Part shown: piece by piece, positions 32,750-41,378 of the stretch
Numbering within the stretch: position 1 is the first letter of the stretch
How the letters are laid out: every line of letters starts with the position of its first letter
Assembly (NCBI GenBank): GCA_947630925.1
Contig: CANRJM010000011.1
Location: 1 to 61,819, forward strand
Source of the DNA: an uncultured Lachnospiraceae bacterium
GTDB taxonomy: Bacteria; Bacillota; Clostridia; Lachnospirales; Lachnospiraceae
DNA length: 61,819 nucleotides
Direction: 5' to 3'
Notes under the pieces: generated by a model
Seen by the model: the letters and a program-made list of their open reading frames with translations, nothing else
Database searches by the model: none
Told to the model about the DNA's origin: nothing
Program-made: the position numbers and the translations under genes

Positions 32750-34456
32750 ATGATGTGCAGAAGATTTTTAAAAAAGCTGATATCGATGCTTCTCGCCTTT
32801 AGTATGTCAGTGGGTTCTGCCGGTATACTTACCGGCTGCGGCTCAGACAGCGAAGAAATTGTTATGCTTGATGTCTATAGTCAGCTTACCAGCTATGTTG
32901 GAGTACAAAAGGGATGGATTGCGGACATCCTAAAAGAAAAGTTTCATGTAAAATTAAATATTATTCCTGAAGATCAGGAAAACCCTATGCAGGACGGCAA
33001 CCTGGGAGATATTGCAATATGGGCAAATGAGTCGGGTGGATATCCCGTTGCCGTAAAGAATAATTTTCTTTATGATTGGAATAAGGAGAACCTTCTTTCG
33101 GAATATGGCTCCTATATTAAAAAGCATATGCCATTGGCCCTGCAGAAGAATCGGGAACAAACCTCGAATATTACGGATGGTGCAAAAGATACGCTTTATG
33201 GATTTTCGGGAAATGCCGCAACCTCCTATGAAAACCACGATTCCTTTTTCTATACATGGGATATCCGCTGGGATCTTTATAAAAAATTGGGATATCCGGA
33301 GATAAAAGATTTGGATGATTACTCACAGCTTTTGTCTGATATGCAGAAACTGTGTCCGACAGATGATTCCGGCAATAAGGCATATGCAGTATCTCTTTGG
33401 TCCGACTGGGACGAGGCGATGGTTATGTATGTAAAAGCGATGGCGTCTGCATATTATGGCTATGATGAATTGGGAATCGGTTTGTACGATCCTGAAACGG
33501 GAAAGCTGCATGATGCATTGGAAGAGAATGGTCCATATCTTGAAATGCTTAAGTTTTTTAATCATCTGTATCAGAAGGGGCTGTTGGATCCCGCGTCAAT
33601 GACGCAGACATATGATAAAATGTATCAGAAAGCTAAGAACGGCGGTATATTATCTTCCATTTTTAACTACAGCGGTTCTCAGGTTTATAATTCAAAGGTG
33701 CATGCAAAAGCGGGAAAACTGATGTATCCTATGAAACCGAAAGAGGCTTCGCCAATTGTTTACGGACTGAATCCGCAGGGCAGCGGCTCTATTATATCGA
33801 TTGGCGCTGAAACAGAGTATCCTGATTTATGTATGAAGATTATCAACTGGCTCTGTACACCCGAAGGTTATCTTACAACCTGTTATGGTCCAAAAGGAGA
33901 TTGTTGGGATTATGACAAAGACAACAATACTTATTTTACGGATTTGGGGAAAAAATGCCAGGAAAATCCAAATACCGAATTGGGAGGAGATTATAAAGGA
34001 AGTTTTTTAGATGGTTGTTTACAGCTAACTTTTATAACATGGTCAAATAATGCTAATAATCCGGAGTCAAATGGAGAAACATATAACAGTGAAAACTGGA
34101 AAAGCAATATTCCGAAAGCGGAAACGGATATTGAACGGGATTGGTGCGATGTAACGGGTTGCAGTAATCCAGACGCTTATATGAGCAGGGAAAACTTTGT
34201 TGTTTCTCCGGGAACTTCTTATAAAGAAAGTGAAAAATCGAGTGAATTGGAACAGACATGGTTTCGTGTAACAGACGAAATTAAAAACAGTTCCTGGAAA
34301 GCTATCTATGCCGGATCAGACGCTGCGTTCAGAAAAATCGTAAGTGATATGATGGATAGGTGTGAACAATGCGGCTATAATGATTGTGTAAGCTGGACAG
34401 CAAATGAAGCCGCTAAGCGCAAAAGTTTAGAGGATGAAATTAAAAATAATAGTTGA
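32750..34456 (+). CDS. Solute-binding lipoprotein of the LplA type, copy 1
   Basis: A 568-residue extracellular binding protein. Signal peptide and lipobox: LTGC with the cysteine at residue 30. The mature part begins near VMLDVYSQLTSYVGVQKGW and shares most of its length and many identical blocks with the second copy at 35399 (for example SGNKAYAVSLW, AMVMYVKAMA, YYGYDELGIGLYD, PASMTQTYDKM). Such proteins deliver sugars to the LplB/YtcP permeases. The start has GGAGGAAGAA just upstream; two ATGs in tandem (32750, 32753) are possible starts. It follows the permeases directly. The ligand is not known. Confidence 0.88.
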   Translation: MMCRRFLKKLISMLLAFSMSVGSAGILTGCGSDSEEIVMLDVYSQLTSYVGVQKGWIADILKEKFHVKLNIIPEDQENPMQDGNLGDIAIWANESGGYPVAVKNNFLYDWNKENLLSEYGSYIKKHMPLALQKNREQTSNITDGAKDTLYGFSGNAATSYENHDSFFYTWDIRWDLYKKLGYPEIKDLDDYSQLLSDMQKLCPTDDSGNKAYAVSLWSDWDEAMVMYVKAMASAYYGYDELGIGLYDPETGKLHDALEENGPYLEMLKFFNHLYQKGLLDPASMTQTYDKMYQKAKNGGILSSIFNYSGSQVYNSKVHAKAGKLMYPMKPKEASPIVYGLNPQGSGSIISIGAETEYPDLCMKIINWLCTPEGYLTTCYGPKGDCWDYDKDNNTYFTDLGKKCQENPNTELGGDYKGSFLDGCLQLTFITWSNNANNPESNGETYNSENWKSNIPKAETDIERDWCDVTGCSNPDAYMSRENFVVSPGTSYKESEKSSELEQTWFRVTDEIKNSSWKAIYAGSDAAFRKIVSDMMDRCEQCGYNDCVSWTANEAAKRKSLEDEIKNNS

Positions 34457-34545
34457 CATCGAAATAAGCTAGGGCTGTTCATTGTAGAAAGGACAGCCTT
34501 GCTTCATCTCTTTCGTGGATTCTATAGTATGGAGGCAGATTATTT

Positions 34546-35289
34546 ATGAGCGGTTTTTTTAGTTTGGAAAGTCCTTTTTACAAATTTATGAGCCGGCTGT
34601 GGGATATGTTAAAGCTAAATATTTTATGGCTGCTGTGCAGTGGATTGGCTGCAAAATTTGTATTGGAGTATTTTCTGCTGTATTTTGGGCTTGCGCAGTT
34701 TCGAATACTAAGTTTTTTACCATTGGCGTTTATGGGAGCTGCAACGACAGCAGTATATGTTGTTACGATCCGTATGGTAGATGAGCAGGAAGGATATATT
34801 GCCCGGTCATTTTTTAAAGCGTACAAAGAGAATTTTAAACGGGGATGCATTTTAGGAATCATTCAGATGGTTGCCGTATATGCCGTTTACATTGATTTTC
34901 AGTTTTATAGAAATGTGGATAAAAATAATACGTTATTTTTAATAGTAGGCGTGATTGCGGCTGTATTGACCTTTATGCATACCGTCTATGCGTTTCCGTT
35001 GCTTGCGCGCTATGAGAATACATTACTTAATACGATGCGCAATTCATATGCAATTATGATACGTTTTTTTCCGCGGACCATTTTTCTGGTTATTATTCTT
35101 GCAATAGAATTTATAGTAATTTTTTGGAACAATACGACTGTTTTTCTTGGGATATTGATTGGTCCTGCCAGCATTATGCTTACCATCAGCGGAATTGCAT
35201 TGTATATTTTCCGGCGGATTGAGGAGGAAAATAAGGCGAATATGCAGGAATCAAAGGCAGATGAAATATCTGAAGAGGATAAAGAATAA
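34546..35289 (+). CDS. YesL-type membrane protein (DUF624)
   Basis: A 247-residue membrane protein with about five or six helices, of the DUF624/YesL family. The N-terminal FSLESPFYKFMSRLWDMLKLNILWLLCS is characteristic. YesL-like genes occur next to sugar ABC transporters in Firmicutes but their role is unresolved; help with transporter assembly or sensing has been suggested. It stands between the two paralogous binding proteins, 89 bases after the first. The C-terminus is charged (ENKANMQESKADEISEEDKE). Confidence 0.85.
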   Translation: MSGFFSLESPFYKFMSRLWDMLKLNILWLLCSGLAAKFVLEYFLLYFGLAQFRILSFLPLAFMGAATTAVYVVTIRMVDEQEGYIARSFFKAYKENFKRGCILGIIQMVAVYAVYIDFQFYRNVDKNNTLFLIVGVIAAVLTFMHTVYAFPLLARYENTLLNTMRNSYAIMIRFFPRTIFLVIILAIEFIVIFWNNTTVFLGILIGPASIMLTISGIALYIFRRIEEENKANMQESKADEISEEDKE

Positions 35290-35327
35290 AAAATTAGTTA
35301 AAATAAACAAAAAAACAGTTATTTCTC

Positions 35328-35356
35328 TTGTAAATGTTGTTATTTCCTATTAAAAT
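35328..35356 (+). promoter_or_regulatory. Internal promoter for the second solute-binding protein
   Basis: TTGTAA (35328-35333), 17-base spacer, TAAAAT (35351-35356), inside a short CCTATT...AATAGG inverted repeat. The start near 35363 leaves a leader of about 37 bases before the ATG at 35399, which has AAGGAGG upstream. Copy 2 can thus be made apart from the permease genes. Confidence 0.55.
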
Positions 35357-35398
35357 AGGATTAGGAAATAAAAAATTTTATCAAATAAAGGAGGAACT

Positions 35399-37126
35399 AT
35401 GAAGAAAAAAAATTTATTCAGGAAGTTAATGTCTATGGCATTAGCAAGTAGTATGGTTATTGGTTTAACCTCTACATTGTCCGGTTGTACTAGTGGATCC
35501 GATACGATCACATTAGATGTATACAGCCAGCTTGCAAACTATTCCGGTATCCAGACGGGATGGATGGCAGATCTTCTGTTGGAGAAGTTTAATGTTAAAC
35601 TTAACATTATTTCCGATGGCAATGGCGTGTATGAAACACGTATGGAAAACGGAAACCTGGGCGATATTATTATCTGGGGCAATTCTCCGGATAAATACGC
35701 AACAGCGGTTAAGAACAATCTTTTATTTGACTGGAATGAAGATGGGCTTCTTGACGAGTATGGGCCTTATATCAAAGCTCATATGCCGATTGCCTTGAAG
35801 AGAAATCAGGAGCTTACCAAGGAACTGACAGATAATAAGTCTGACAGTCTTTATGGATTTGCAGACGGCGTTGCAACAAGCAGTGAAGATCATCAGATGT
35901 TCTTCTATAACTGGGATATCCGTTGGGATCTGTATAAGAAGATGGGATATCCAAAGGTAAAGGATCTGGATGATTATTTACAGCTTTTGGTTGATATGCA
36001 GAAGTTATGTCCAAAGGATGATTCCGGTAATAAGACATATGCGGTATCACTGTGGCCTGACTGGGACGATGCTATGGTTATGTATGTAAAAGCTATGGCA
36101 ACTGCATATTATGGTTATGATGAGCTGGGAATTGGTCTATACGATTGCAAGACAGGAACGTATTATGACGCATTAGCTGAGAATGGCCCATACCTTGAAA
36201 TGCTCAAGTTCTTTAATAACCTCAATCAGAAAGGATTGTTGGATCCTGACTCTATGACACAGACATATGATAAGATGATTGAAAAGGTTCAGAACGGCGG
36301 TGTATTGGCCTCTATCTTTAACTACAGCGGTTCTTTGGCTTACAATAAAAAAGCGCATACAGAAGCAGGAAAACTGATGTATTGTATGAAGCCGGAAGAT
36401 GCAAGTCCTATTGTTTACGGTATGAACCCGGCAGGCGGTACCTATGTTACGAGCATTGGCGCTAAGACAGAGTATCCTGATAAATGTATGGAGGTTCTTA
36501 ACTACTTTGCTACTCCGGAAGGAAGAATGACATATTCCTATGGTCCAAAGGGAGAATGTTGGGATTATGACGAAGAAGGTAACACTTACTTTACAGATTT
36601 AGGAAAGAAGTGTAATGAAAACAAGCAGACCAAGATGGGTTCAAAACATGAAGGAACCTTCCATGACGGCGAAATGCAGGCAGCTTTTGCTACATGGGCA
36701 ATTGATGCAGAAAATCCGGATTCAAACGGAGAAACTTATAATTACCAGAACTGGAAGAGCAATGTTCAGGAAGCTGAGACGGATATTGAGCAGGATTGGC
36801 GTGATAAGACGCAGGCAATCAGTATTAATGATTACTTTGAAAAAGGTGCTTATACCGTTGCGCCTGGAACATCATTTAATATTGCAACACAGGATTCCGA
36901 GTTGAAGACAACATGGTCGCAGGTAACGGAAGAAATTAAGAACAGCTCATGGAAAGCAATGTATGCTAAATCAGATGCGGCATATGAGAAAATTGTTAAT
37001 CAGATGATTAAAAATGCAAATGAATATGGATATAAGACTTGCGTTAAATGGAGTAAGCAGCAGGCAGATAAGAGACATCAGATGGAGCTTGCGGTTACTA
37101 GCAAAACACCAGAATCCGATAAATAA
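35399..37126 (+). CDS. Solute-binding lipoprotein of the LplA type, copy 2
   Basis: A 575-residue paralogue of the protein at 32750. Signal peptide with lipobox LSGC (cysteine at residue 30), then DTITLDVYSQLANYSGIQTGW. The two copies align end to end with few gaps, including the C-terminal EIKNSSWKA block, so they arose by duplication and probably bind related ligands. Codon use here is richer in the common codons of strongly expressed genes (for example AAG, GAA and TAT runs), the gene has its own promoter and ribosome binding site, and a strong terminator follows, all in keeping with high expression of a binding protein relative to its permeases. Confidence 0.88.
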   Translation: MKKKNLFRKLMSMALASSMVIGLTSTLSGCTSGSDTITLDVYSQLANYSGIQTGWMADLLLEKFNVKLNIISDGNGVYETRMENGNLGDIIIWGNSPDKYATAVKNNLLFDWNEDGLLDEYGPYIKAHMPIALKRNQELTKELTDNKSDSLYGFADGVATSSEDHQMFFYNWDIRWDLYKKMGYPKVKDLDDYLQLLVDMQKLCPKDDSGNKTYAVSLWPDWDDAMVMYVKAMATAYYGYDELGIGLYDCKTGTYYDALAENGPYLEMLKFFNNLNQKGLLDPDSMTQTYDKMIEKVQNGGVLASIFNYSGSLAYNKKAHTEAGKLMYCMKPEDASPIVYGMNPAGGTYVTSIGAKTEYPDKCMEVLNYFATPEGRMTYSYGPKGECWDYDEEGNTYFTDLGKKCNENKQTKMGSKHEGTFHDGEMQAAFATWAIDAENPDSNGETYNYQNWKSNVQEAETDIEQDWRDKTQAISINDYFEKGAYTVAPGTSFNIATQDSELKTTWSQVTEEIKNSSWKAMYAKSDAAYEKIVNQMIKNANEYGYKTCVKWSKQQADKRHQMELAVTSKTPESDK

Positions 37127-37150
37127 TTTTTTATCGTCGCATAGAACCAG

Positions 37151-37185
37151 AAGGCAGAGTGCAGAAATGCGCTCTGTCTTTTTGT
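37151..37185 (+). terminator. Intrinsic terminator of the transporter region
   Basis: A 12-bp stem with two G-U pairs, AAGGCAGAGTGC (37151-37162) with GCGCTCTGTCTT (37169-37180), loop of 6, then TTTTTG. It lies 25 bases after the stop of the second binding protein. Confidence 0.7.
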
Positions 37186-37266
37186 GATTTTCCCTTTCTT
37201 TATGCATAAACTTCCTAAACGAAAAATATAATGATAATAAGAAAGAAAAAAAGACTGGAGGTAGCT

Positions 37267-37710
37267 ATGTCAAAAACAAGAATTGTTATCCTACAGCTTA
37301 GAGAACTGATATTTACGGGGATTTTTGTAGGATTGGGAATTGTACTGCTTATACTGTTGTTTATTATGTTTTGGCCAGGAAAAAGTGAAAAGGATGAGGC
37401 ATCGCTATCCAATCAATCCGATAAAGTGTATGAGGCGGGCGTCTATACGCAAGAGCTGCAGATCGGAGATGCGACGTTAAATTTGCAGTTGTCCCTGGAT
37501 GAGGATCGTGTAAAATCGGTTGAGATAGTTAATTTAGACGAGAGCGTAGAGACTATGTATCCTTTAATGAAGCCAACGGTTGAGGAAATATCCAATCAGT
37601 TAGCCGCTGGAAAAAGCATGGATGAAATTGTAGTATCAGACGAATCACAGTATACGGAAAAAGTAATTGTGGATGCTGTAAGCAAAATGATAACGGAACA
37701 TGAAAAATAA
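37267..37710 (+). CDS. Membrane-anchored protein resembling an FMN-binding domain
   Basis: A 147-residue protein with one N-terminal helix (about residues 17-38) and an extracellular part. YEAGVYTQELQIGDATLNLQLSLDEDRVKSVEIV and the end (TEKVIVDAVSKMI) look like the fold of FMN-bind domains of RnfG/NqrC type, but the threonine-containing SGAT motif that carries covalent FMN is not seen. It may be a non-flavinylated relative with a structural role. Start at 37267 follows GGAGG at six to seven bases; the frame extends upstream to 37231 without a good site. It stands alone between a terminator and addB. Confidence 0.6.
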   Translation: MSKTRIVILQLRELIFTGIFVGLGIVLLILLFIMFWPGKSEKDEASLSNQSDKVYEAGVYTQELQIGDATLNLQLSLDEDRVKSVEIVNLDESVETMYPLMKPTVEEISNQLAAGKSMDEIVVSDESQYTEKVIVDAVSKMITEHEK

Positions 37711-37739
37711 ACGGTATCAATCCAGGTAGTTGTAAAACT

Positions 37740-37775
37740 TAGGTATACTATTTGGAATTGTTTCGCAATTACCTA
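37740..37775. repeat. 36-bp relative of the ends of the cdd palindromic element
   Basis: This segment matches the right end of the element at 6640-6674 in 30 of 35 positions. Its complement begins with TAGGTAATTGCGAAAC, identical over 16 bases to the left end of that element. It has TAGGTA and TACCTA at its own ends but no clear target duplication. It looks like a solo terminal module or a shrunken copy, between the FMN-bind-like gene and addB. Confidence 0.6.
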
Positions 37776-37830
37776 TAGATTTATGGGATAAAAGGAAAAA
37801 AGGAAAATCCGGATAATGTCATGCGCCGTC

Positions 37831-37859
37831 TTGTCGAATTGTAAATCAGATATTATAAT
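37831..37859 (+). promoter_or_regulatory. Promoter of addBA
   Basis: TTGTCG (37831-37836), 17-base spacer, TATAAT (37854-37859). The start near 37866 leaves a leader of about 30 bases with AAAGGAG before the addB ATG at 37896. No LexA-type GAAC/GTTC box was found over it. Confidence 0.6.
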
Positions 37860-37895
37860 ATAGGAAGATATGGAGAAACGGACAAAGGAGAAACT

Positions 37896-40800
37896 ATGGC
37901 GTTACAATTTATCTTAGGAGGTTCTGGGCGGGGAAAAACATATTATTTGCAGCATTTTATATCAAAAGAGGCAAAAATGTTTCCGAACCGGCAATACATA
38001 TATCTGGTACCGGAACAGTTTACTATGCAGACACAAAAAGCATTCATTGAGATCAGTGAGGAAAAGGGCATTTTAAATATAGATGTCCAAAGTTTTTTGC
38101 GTCTTGCTTTTCGTATATTTGCAGAAACCGGCGCCGGTAACATACCTGTTTTGGACGATATGGGCAAAACCATGGTCTTGAAAAAAGTATTAGGCCAACT
38201 AGAGGATAGGTTGGATTATTTTGGGAGAAATATCCATAAGAAAGGATATGTACAGGAGATAAAATCATTTCTGTCAGAGTTGTATCAGTATGGAGCGGAT
38301 GAAAATACGATAGATGAAATGATTGAAACGGCGAAGGGACATCCGCTTTTAGCCCGAAAACTTACAGATATTAAGCTGATATATCAGGAGTTTTCATCTT
38401 ATCTGCAAGATCATTATATTACGACGGAGGAAATTCTTACAGTGCTTTCTGATGCGGTGGAAGAATCTAAAATTTTACAGGATAGTATTATTTGTCTGGA
38501 TGGTTTTACCGGATTTACACCGACGCAGTACCAACTGATTGAAAAGCTGATGCGGCTGGCAAAGAAGCTCTATGTCACAGTGACGATAGATGAAAGAGTA
38601 ACGATTGCCAAATCAGGTCCGAAACATAGTCTGTTTTATATGAGTCAGCAGACAATCTGCCGGTTGCGTAAGATAGCGAGAAAAAATCGAATAGAAGTGT
38701 GTGCCGAAATATGGACAGGTAAAAAAATAGAAGAAACACGCTTTTCAGAAGCAGAGGATATTTGCGCATTGGAGGAAAATCTTTATCGGTATCCGTTTAA
38801 AGTATATGACCGGATACCGAAGGGGATTTCTCTTCATGTTCTAAAACAGCCGGAAGAGGAGATTGCGTTTGCAGCAGAACAGATTCGCGGTCTTCTTTTG
38901 GATAAGCAATGCCGGTACCGTGATATTGCGGTTGTTACGGGAGACTTGGGAATTTATGGAATGTTAGCAAAAGAAATATTTGGACAGGCACAGATTCCCT
39001 GTTTTATCGACCAGAAAAAAAGTATTCAGGAAAATCCATTTGTTGCGCGGATAATGGCGGTAATTGATATTTTTTTGTCAAATTTTCAGGCGGATAAAGC
39101 GCTGATTTATGTTAAAAACCTGTTTTCTAAGTCGACAGGGGAGCAGAATGATTTGTTGGATAACTTTTTACGTGCAACAGGTGTTCGGGGATACAAAAAA
39201 TGGCAGGAAGTATGGGACTGCAGCAAAGTATTTTATGGAGTTTCCAGTGAGAGACAAAGGGATATCGCCTTGCAGCTTGACAGTATCCGACTGGAAACGG
39301 TAGAACAATTAGGAGGATTATATGAAAAAATTGGTAAGGGGAAACACAGTGTAAGGGAATATGCGCAGGCATTTTGCGAATGGTTTGAGGAACAGGAGTA
39401 TTACAGGGAAATTAAGAAAATTTTGGATGAAGCCGTTTTGGAAGGAAAGGAAGAGATTGCGCGGGAGTACAGCCAGATTTATCAGATTGTGTTGGAGGTG
39501 TTGGAACGTCTGGTGGAACTGCTGGGAGAAGAGCGTATGGACCTGAAAGAATTTAAAGAAATTCTGGATACGGGTTTTAGCGAGGCGCGTATTGGGTTAA
39601 TCCCGCCGGGGGTAGATCAGGTTGTGGTTGGCGATATGAATCGTACTCGTCTATCTGATATTAAGTATTTGTTTTTCCTTGGGATGAATGACAGCAATAT
39701 TCCAAAGGGCGGTGCAAAGGGCGGCGTGATTTCCGATTCTGAACGGCTGTTTTTGACGGAAGAGGAGTTTGAGTTAGCACCGACCATCCGCGACGATATA
39801 TATACGGAGCAATTTTATTTATATTTAGGTCTGACGAAGCCGTCAAAACATTTGTATTTGACGTATTGCGAGACGGGGAATGATGGAAAAGCACAAAATC
39901 CCGCCTATATTATTGACAGACTGCAAAAGATTTTTCCTAAATTGGAAACGGTATGGGAGGAACGGCGAACAGACGACCGTTATCTTTTGGGAAATCATTT
40001 AGGCATAGATTATCTGATTCAGGGATTGCGCAATGGCGGCGATTCGGAGAAAAAATGGCAGGAACTCTATCGTTTTTATGCAGAAGATAAAGAGAGGAAA
40101 AAGACGCTGGATAAGTTGGTGGAGGCTGCTTTTTACAAAGAATCGCAGACAGATTTATCAAAACAGGTAGTCAGAGAATTATATCATGACATCTTAACAG
40201 GCAGTACCTCGCAGTTTGAGAGATATGCGGCCTGTGCGTTTTCTTATTTTATGCGCTATGGACTGGATTTAAAGGAAAGAGCAGAACATCAGGTAGAATT
40301 TTTTGACATTGGAAATATTGTGCATGAAGCGTTGGAGCGTTATACGAAAAGATTACTTCAGGAGGGGAAAAACTGGGACGAGATAACAGAGGCGCAACAG
40401 CATATCCGCGCAAATGAATGTATCAATGCAGTGGTAGAGGAATATAAGAACGGACTTCTCTATAGTACAGAAAGAGATACCTATCTGATTACCCGGTTAA
40501 GGAGGATTTTGCAGCGAAGTATCTGGGCAATTACAGAACAGATGAAATCAGGGAAATTCCAAACGATTGACAGTGAGGTTCACTTTGAGATGCTGCATGC
40601 GACGAAGGGGAAGGATGTAAAAAGTCGGATGGAGCAGCCAGCGGGAGAACACACGCTTCGTCTGATTGGGCGGATTGACCGTGTGGATCAACTGTTGCAG
40701 GGAGATGTTTCCTATATAAAAATCGTCGATTATAAGACGGGAAAGAAAACGATTTCCCTGTCAGATTTGTATTATGGTTTGCAAATGCAGTTGATGATTT

Positions 40801-41378
40801 ATTTAACTGCGAGTGTGGAAGAGAAAAAACAGAAGTCGAAAAAGATTGTCGTTCCTGCCGGTATGCTGTATTACAATATTGACGATCCAATTGTGGAAGG
40901 GAAGGCGGCAGCGGAGGAAATAGAAGGCTCTATTTTAAAGGAGCTTCGCATGGATGGTTTGCTAAACGAAGATGATCCGGTGCTTCCATCTGTTGATCTT
41001 GCTTTTGCAACGGATGGAGACGGCTTGAAACCGGAAGTCACATCTGCAATCGCTCCATTTGCAACCAATAAAGATGGAACGTTAAAAAAGACGTCAAAAG
41101 TAGTAACGACAAAAGATTTTGAAGTACTGATGGCTTTTACGGAAAAGAAACTGCAGGAAATCCATGATGAAATTATGGATGGAAAGATTGCAGTAAATCC
41201 CTATCGGAAGGCAGACGCTGCAGAGGAGACAGGATGCAGTTATTGTCCGTATCATGGTATTTGCCGTTTTGACATACGATTGGAAGGGAATCAGTACCGT
41301 ATCCTAAAAAAGTTGTCAGAGGATGATGTCATGCAAAGGATTATGCAGGAGGAAGAGGATGAAACCCAGTTGGACTGA
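37896..41378 (+). CDS. addB: ATP-dependent helicase/nuclease subunit B
   Basis: A 1160-residue subunit of the AddAB complex, which processes double-strand DNA ends up to a Chi-like site for homologous recombination. N-terminal Walker A GGSGRGKT (about residues 8-15). The iron-sulfur nuclease domain is at the C-terminus: one cysteine in RYAACAFSYF (about residue 785) and three in CSYCPYHGIC (about 1115-1124), with the nuclease core IVDYKTGKK (about 945). Length equals that of Bacillus AddB (1166). The stop overlaps the addA start by 20 bases, so the two are translationally coupled. Some divergence in the middle is normal for the family. Confidence 0.95.
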   Translation: MALQFILGGSGRGKTYYLQHFISKEAKMFPNRQYIYLVPEQFTMQTQKAFIEISEEKGILNIDVQSFLRLAFRIFAETGAGNIPVLDDMGKTMVLKKVLGQLEDRLDYFGRNIHKKGYVQEIKSFLSELYQYGADENTIDEMIETAKGHPLLARKLTDIKLIYQEFSSYLQDHYITTEEILTVLSDAVEESKILQDSIICLDGFTGFTPTQYQLIEKLMRLAKKLYVTVTIDERVTIAKSGPKHSLFYMSQQTICRLRKIARKNRIEVCAEIWTGKKIEETRFSEAEDICALEENLYRYPFKVYDRIPKGISLHVLKQPEEEIAFAAEQIRGLLLDKQCRYRDIAVVTGDLGIYGMLAKEIFGQAQIPCFIDQKKSIQENPFVARIMAVIDIFLSNFQADKALIYVKNLFSKSTGEQNDLLDNFLRATGVRGYKKWQEVWDCSKVFYGVSSERQRDIALQLDSIRLETVEQLGGLYEKIGKGKHSVREYAQAFCEWFEEQEYYREIKKILDEAVLEGKEEIAREYSQIYQIVLEVLERLVELLGEERMDLKEFKEILDTGFSEARIGLIPPGVDQVVVGDMNRTRLSDIKYLFFLGMNDSNIPKGGAKGGVISDSERLFLTEEEFELAPTIRDDIYTEQFYLYLGLTKPSKHLYLTYCETGNDGKAQNPAYIIDRLQKIFPKLETVWEERRTDDRYLLGNHLGIDYLIQGLRNGGDSEKKWQELYRFYAEDKERKKTLDKLVEAAFYKESQTDLSKQVVRELYHDILTGSTSQFERYAACAFSYFMRYGLDLKERAEHQVEFFDIGNIVHEALERYTKRLLQEGKNWDEITEAQQHIRANECINAVVEEYKNGLLYSTERDTYLITRLRRILQRSIWAITEQMKSGKFQTIDSEVHFEMLHATKGKDVKSRMEQPAGEHTLRLIGRIDRVDQLLQGDVSYIKIVDYKTGKKTISLSDLYYGLQMQLMIYLTASVEEKKQKSKKIVVPAGMLYYNIDDPIVEGKAAAEEIEGSILKELRMDGLLNEDDPVLPSVDLAFATDGDGLKPEVTSAIAPFATNKDGTLKKTSKVVTTKDFEVLMAFTEKKLQEIHDEIMDGKIAVNPYRKADAAEETGCSYCPYHGICRFDIRLEGNQYRILKKLSEDDVMQRIMQEEEDETQLD

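Noticed and set aside
37231-37266. Longer start for the FMN-bind-like protein
   Set aside because: The upstream codon has no ribosome binding site, while the ATG at 37267 has GGAGG at the right distance and is followed by the membrane segment.
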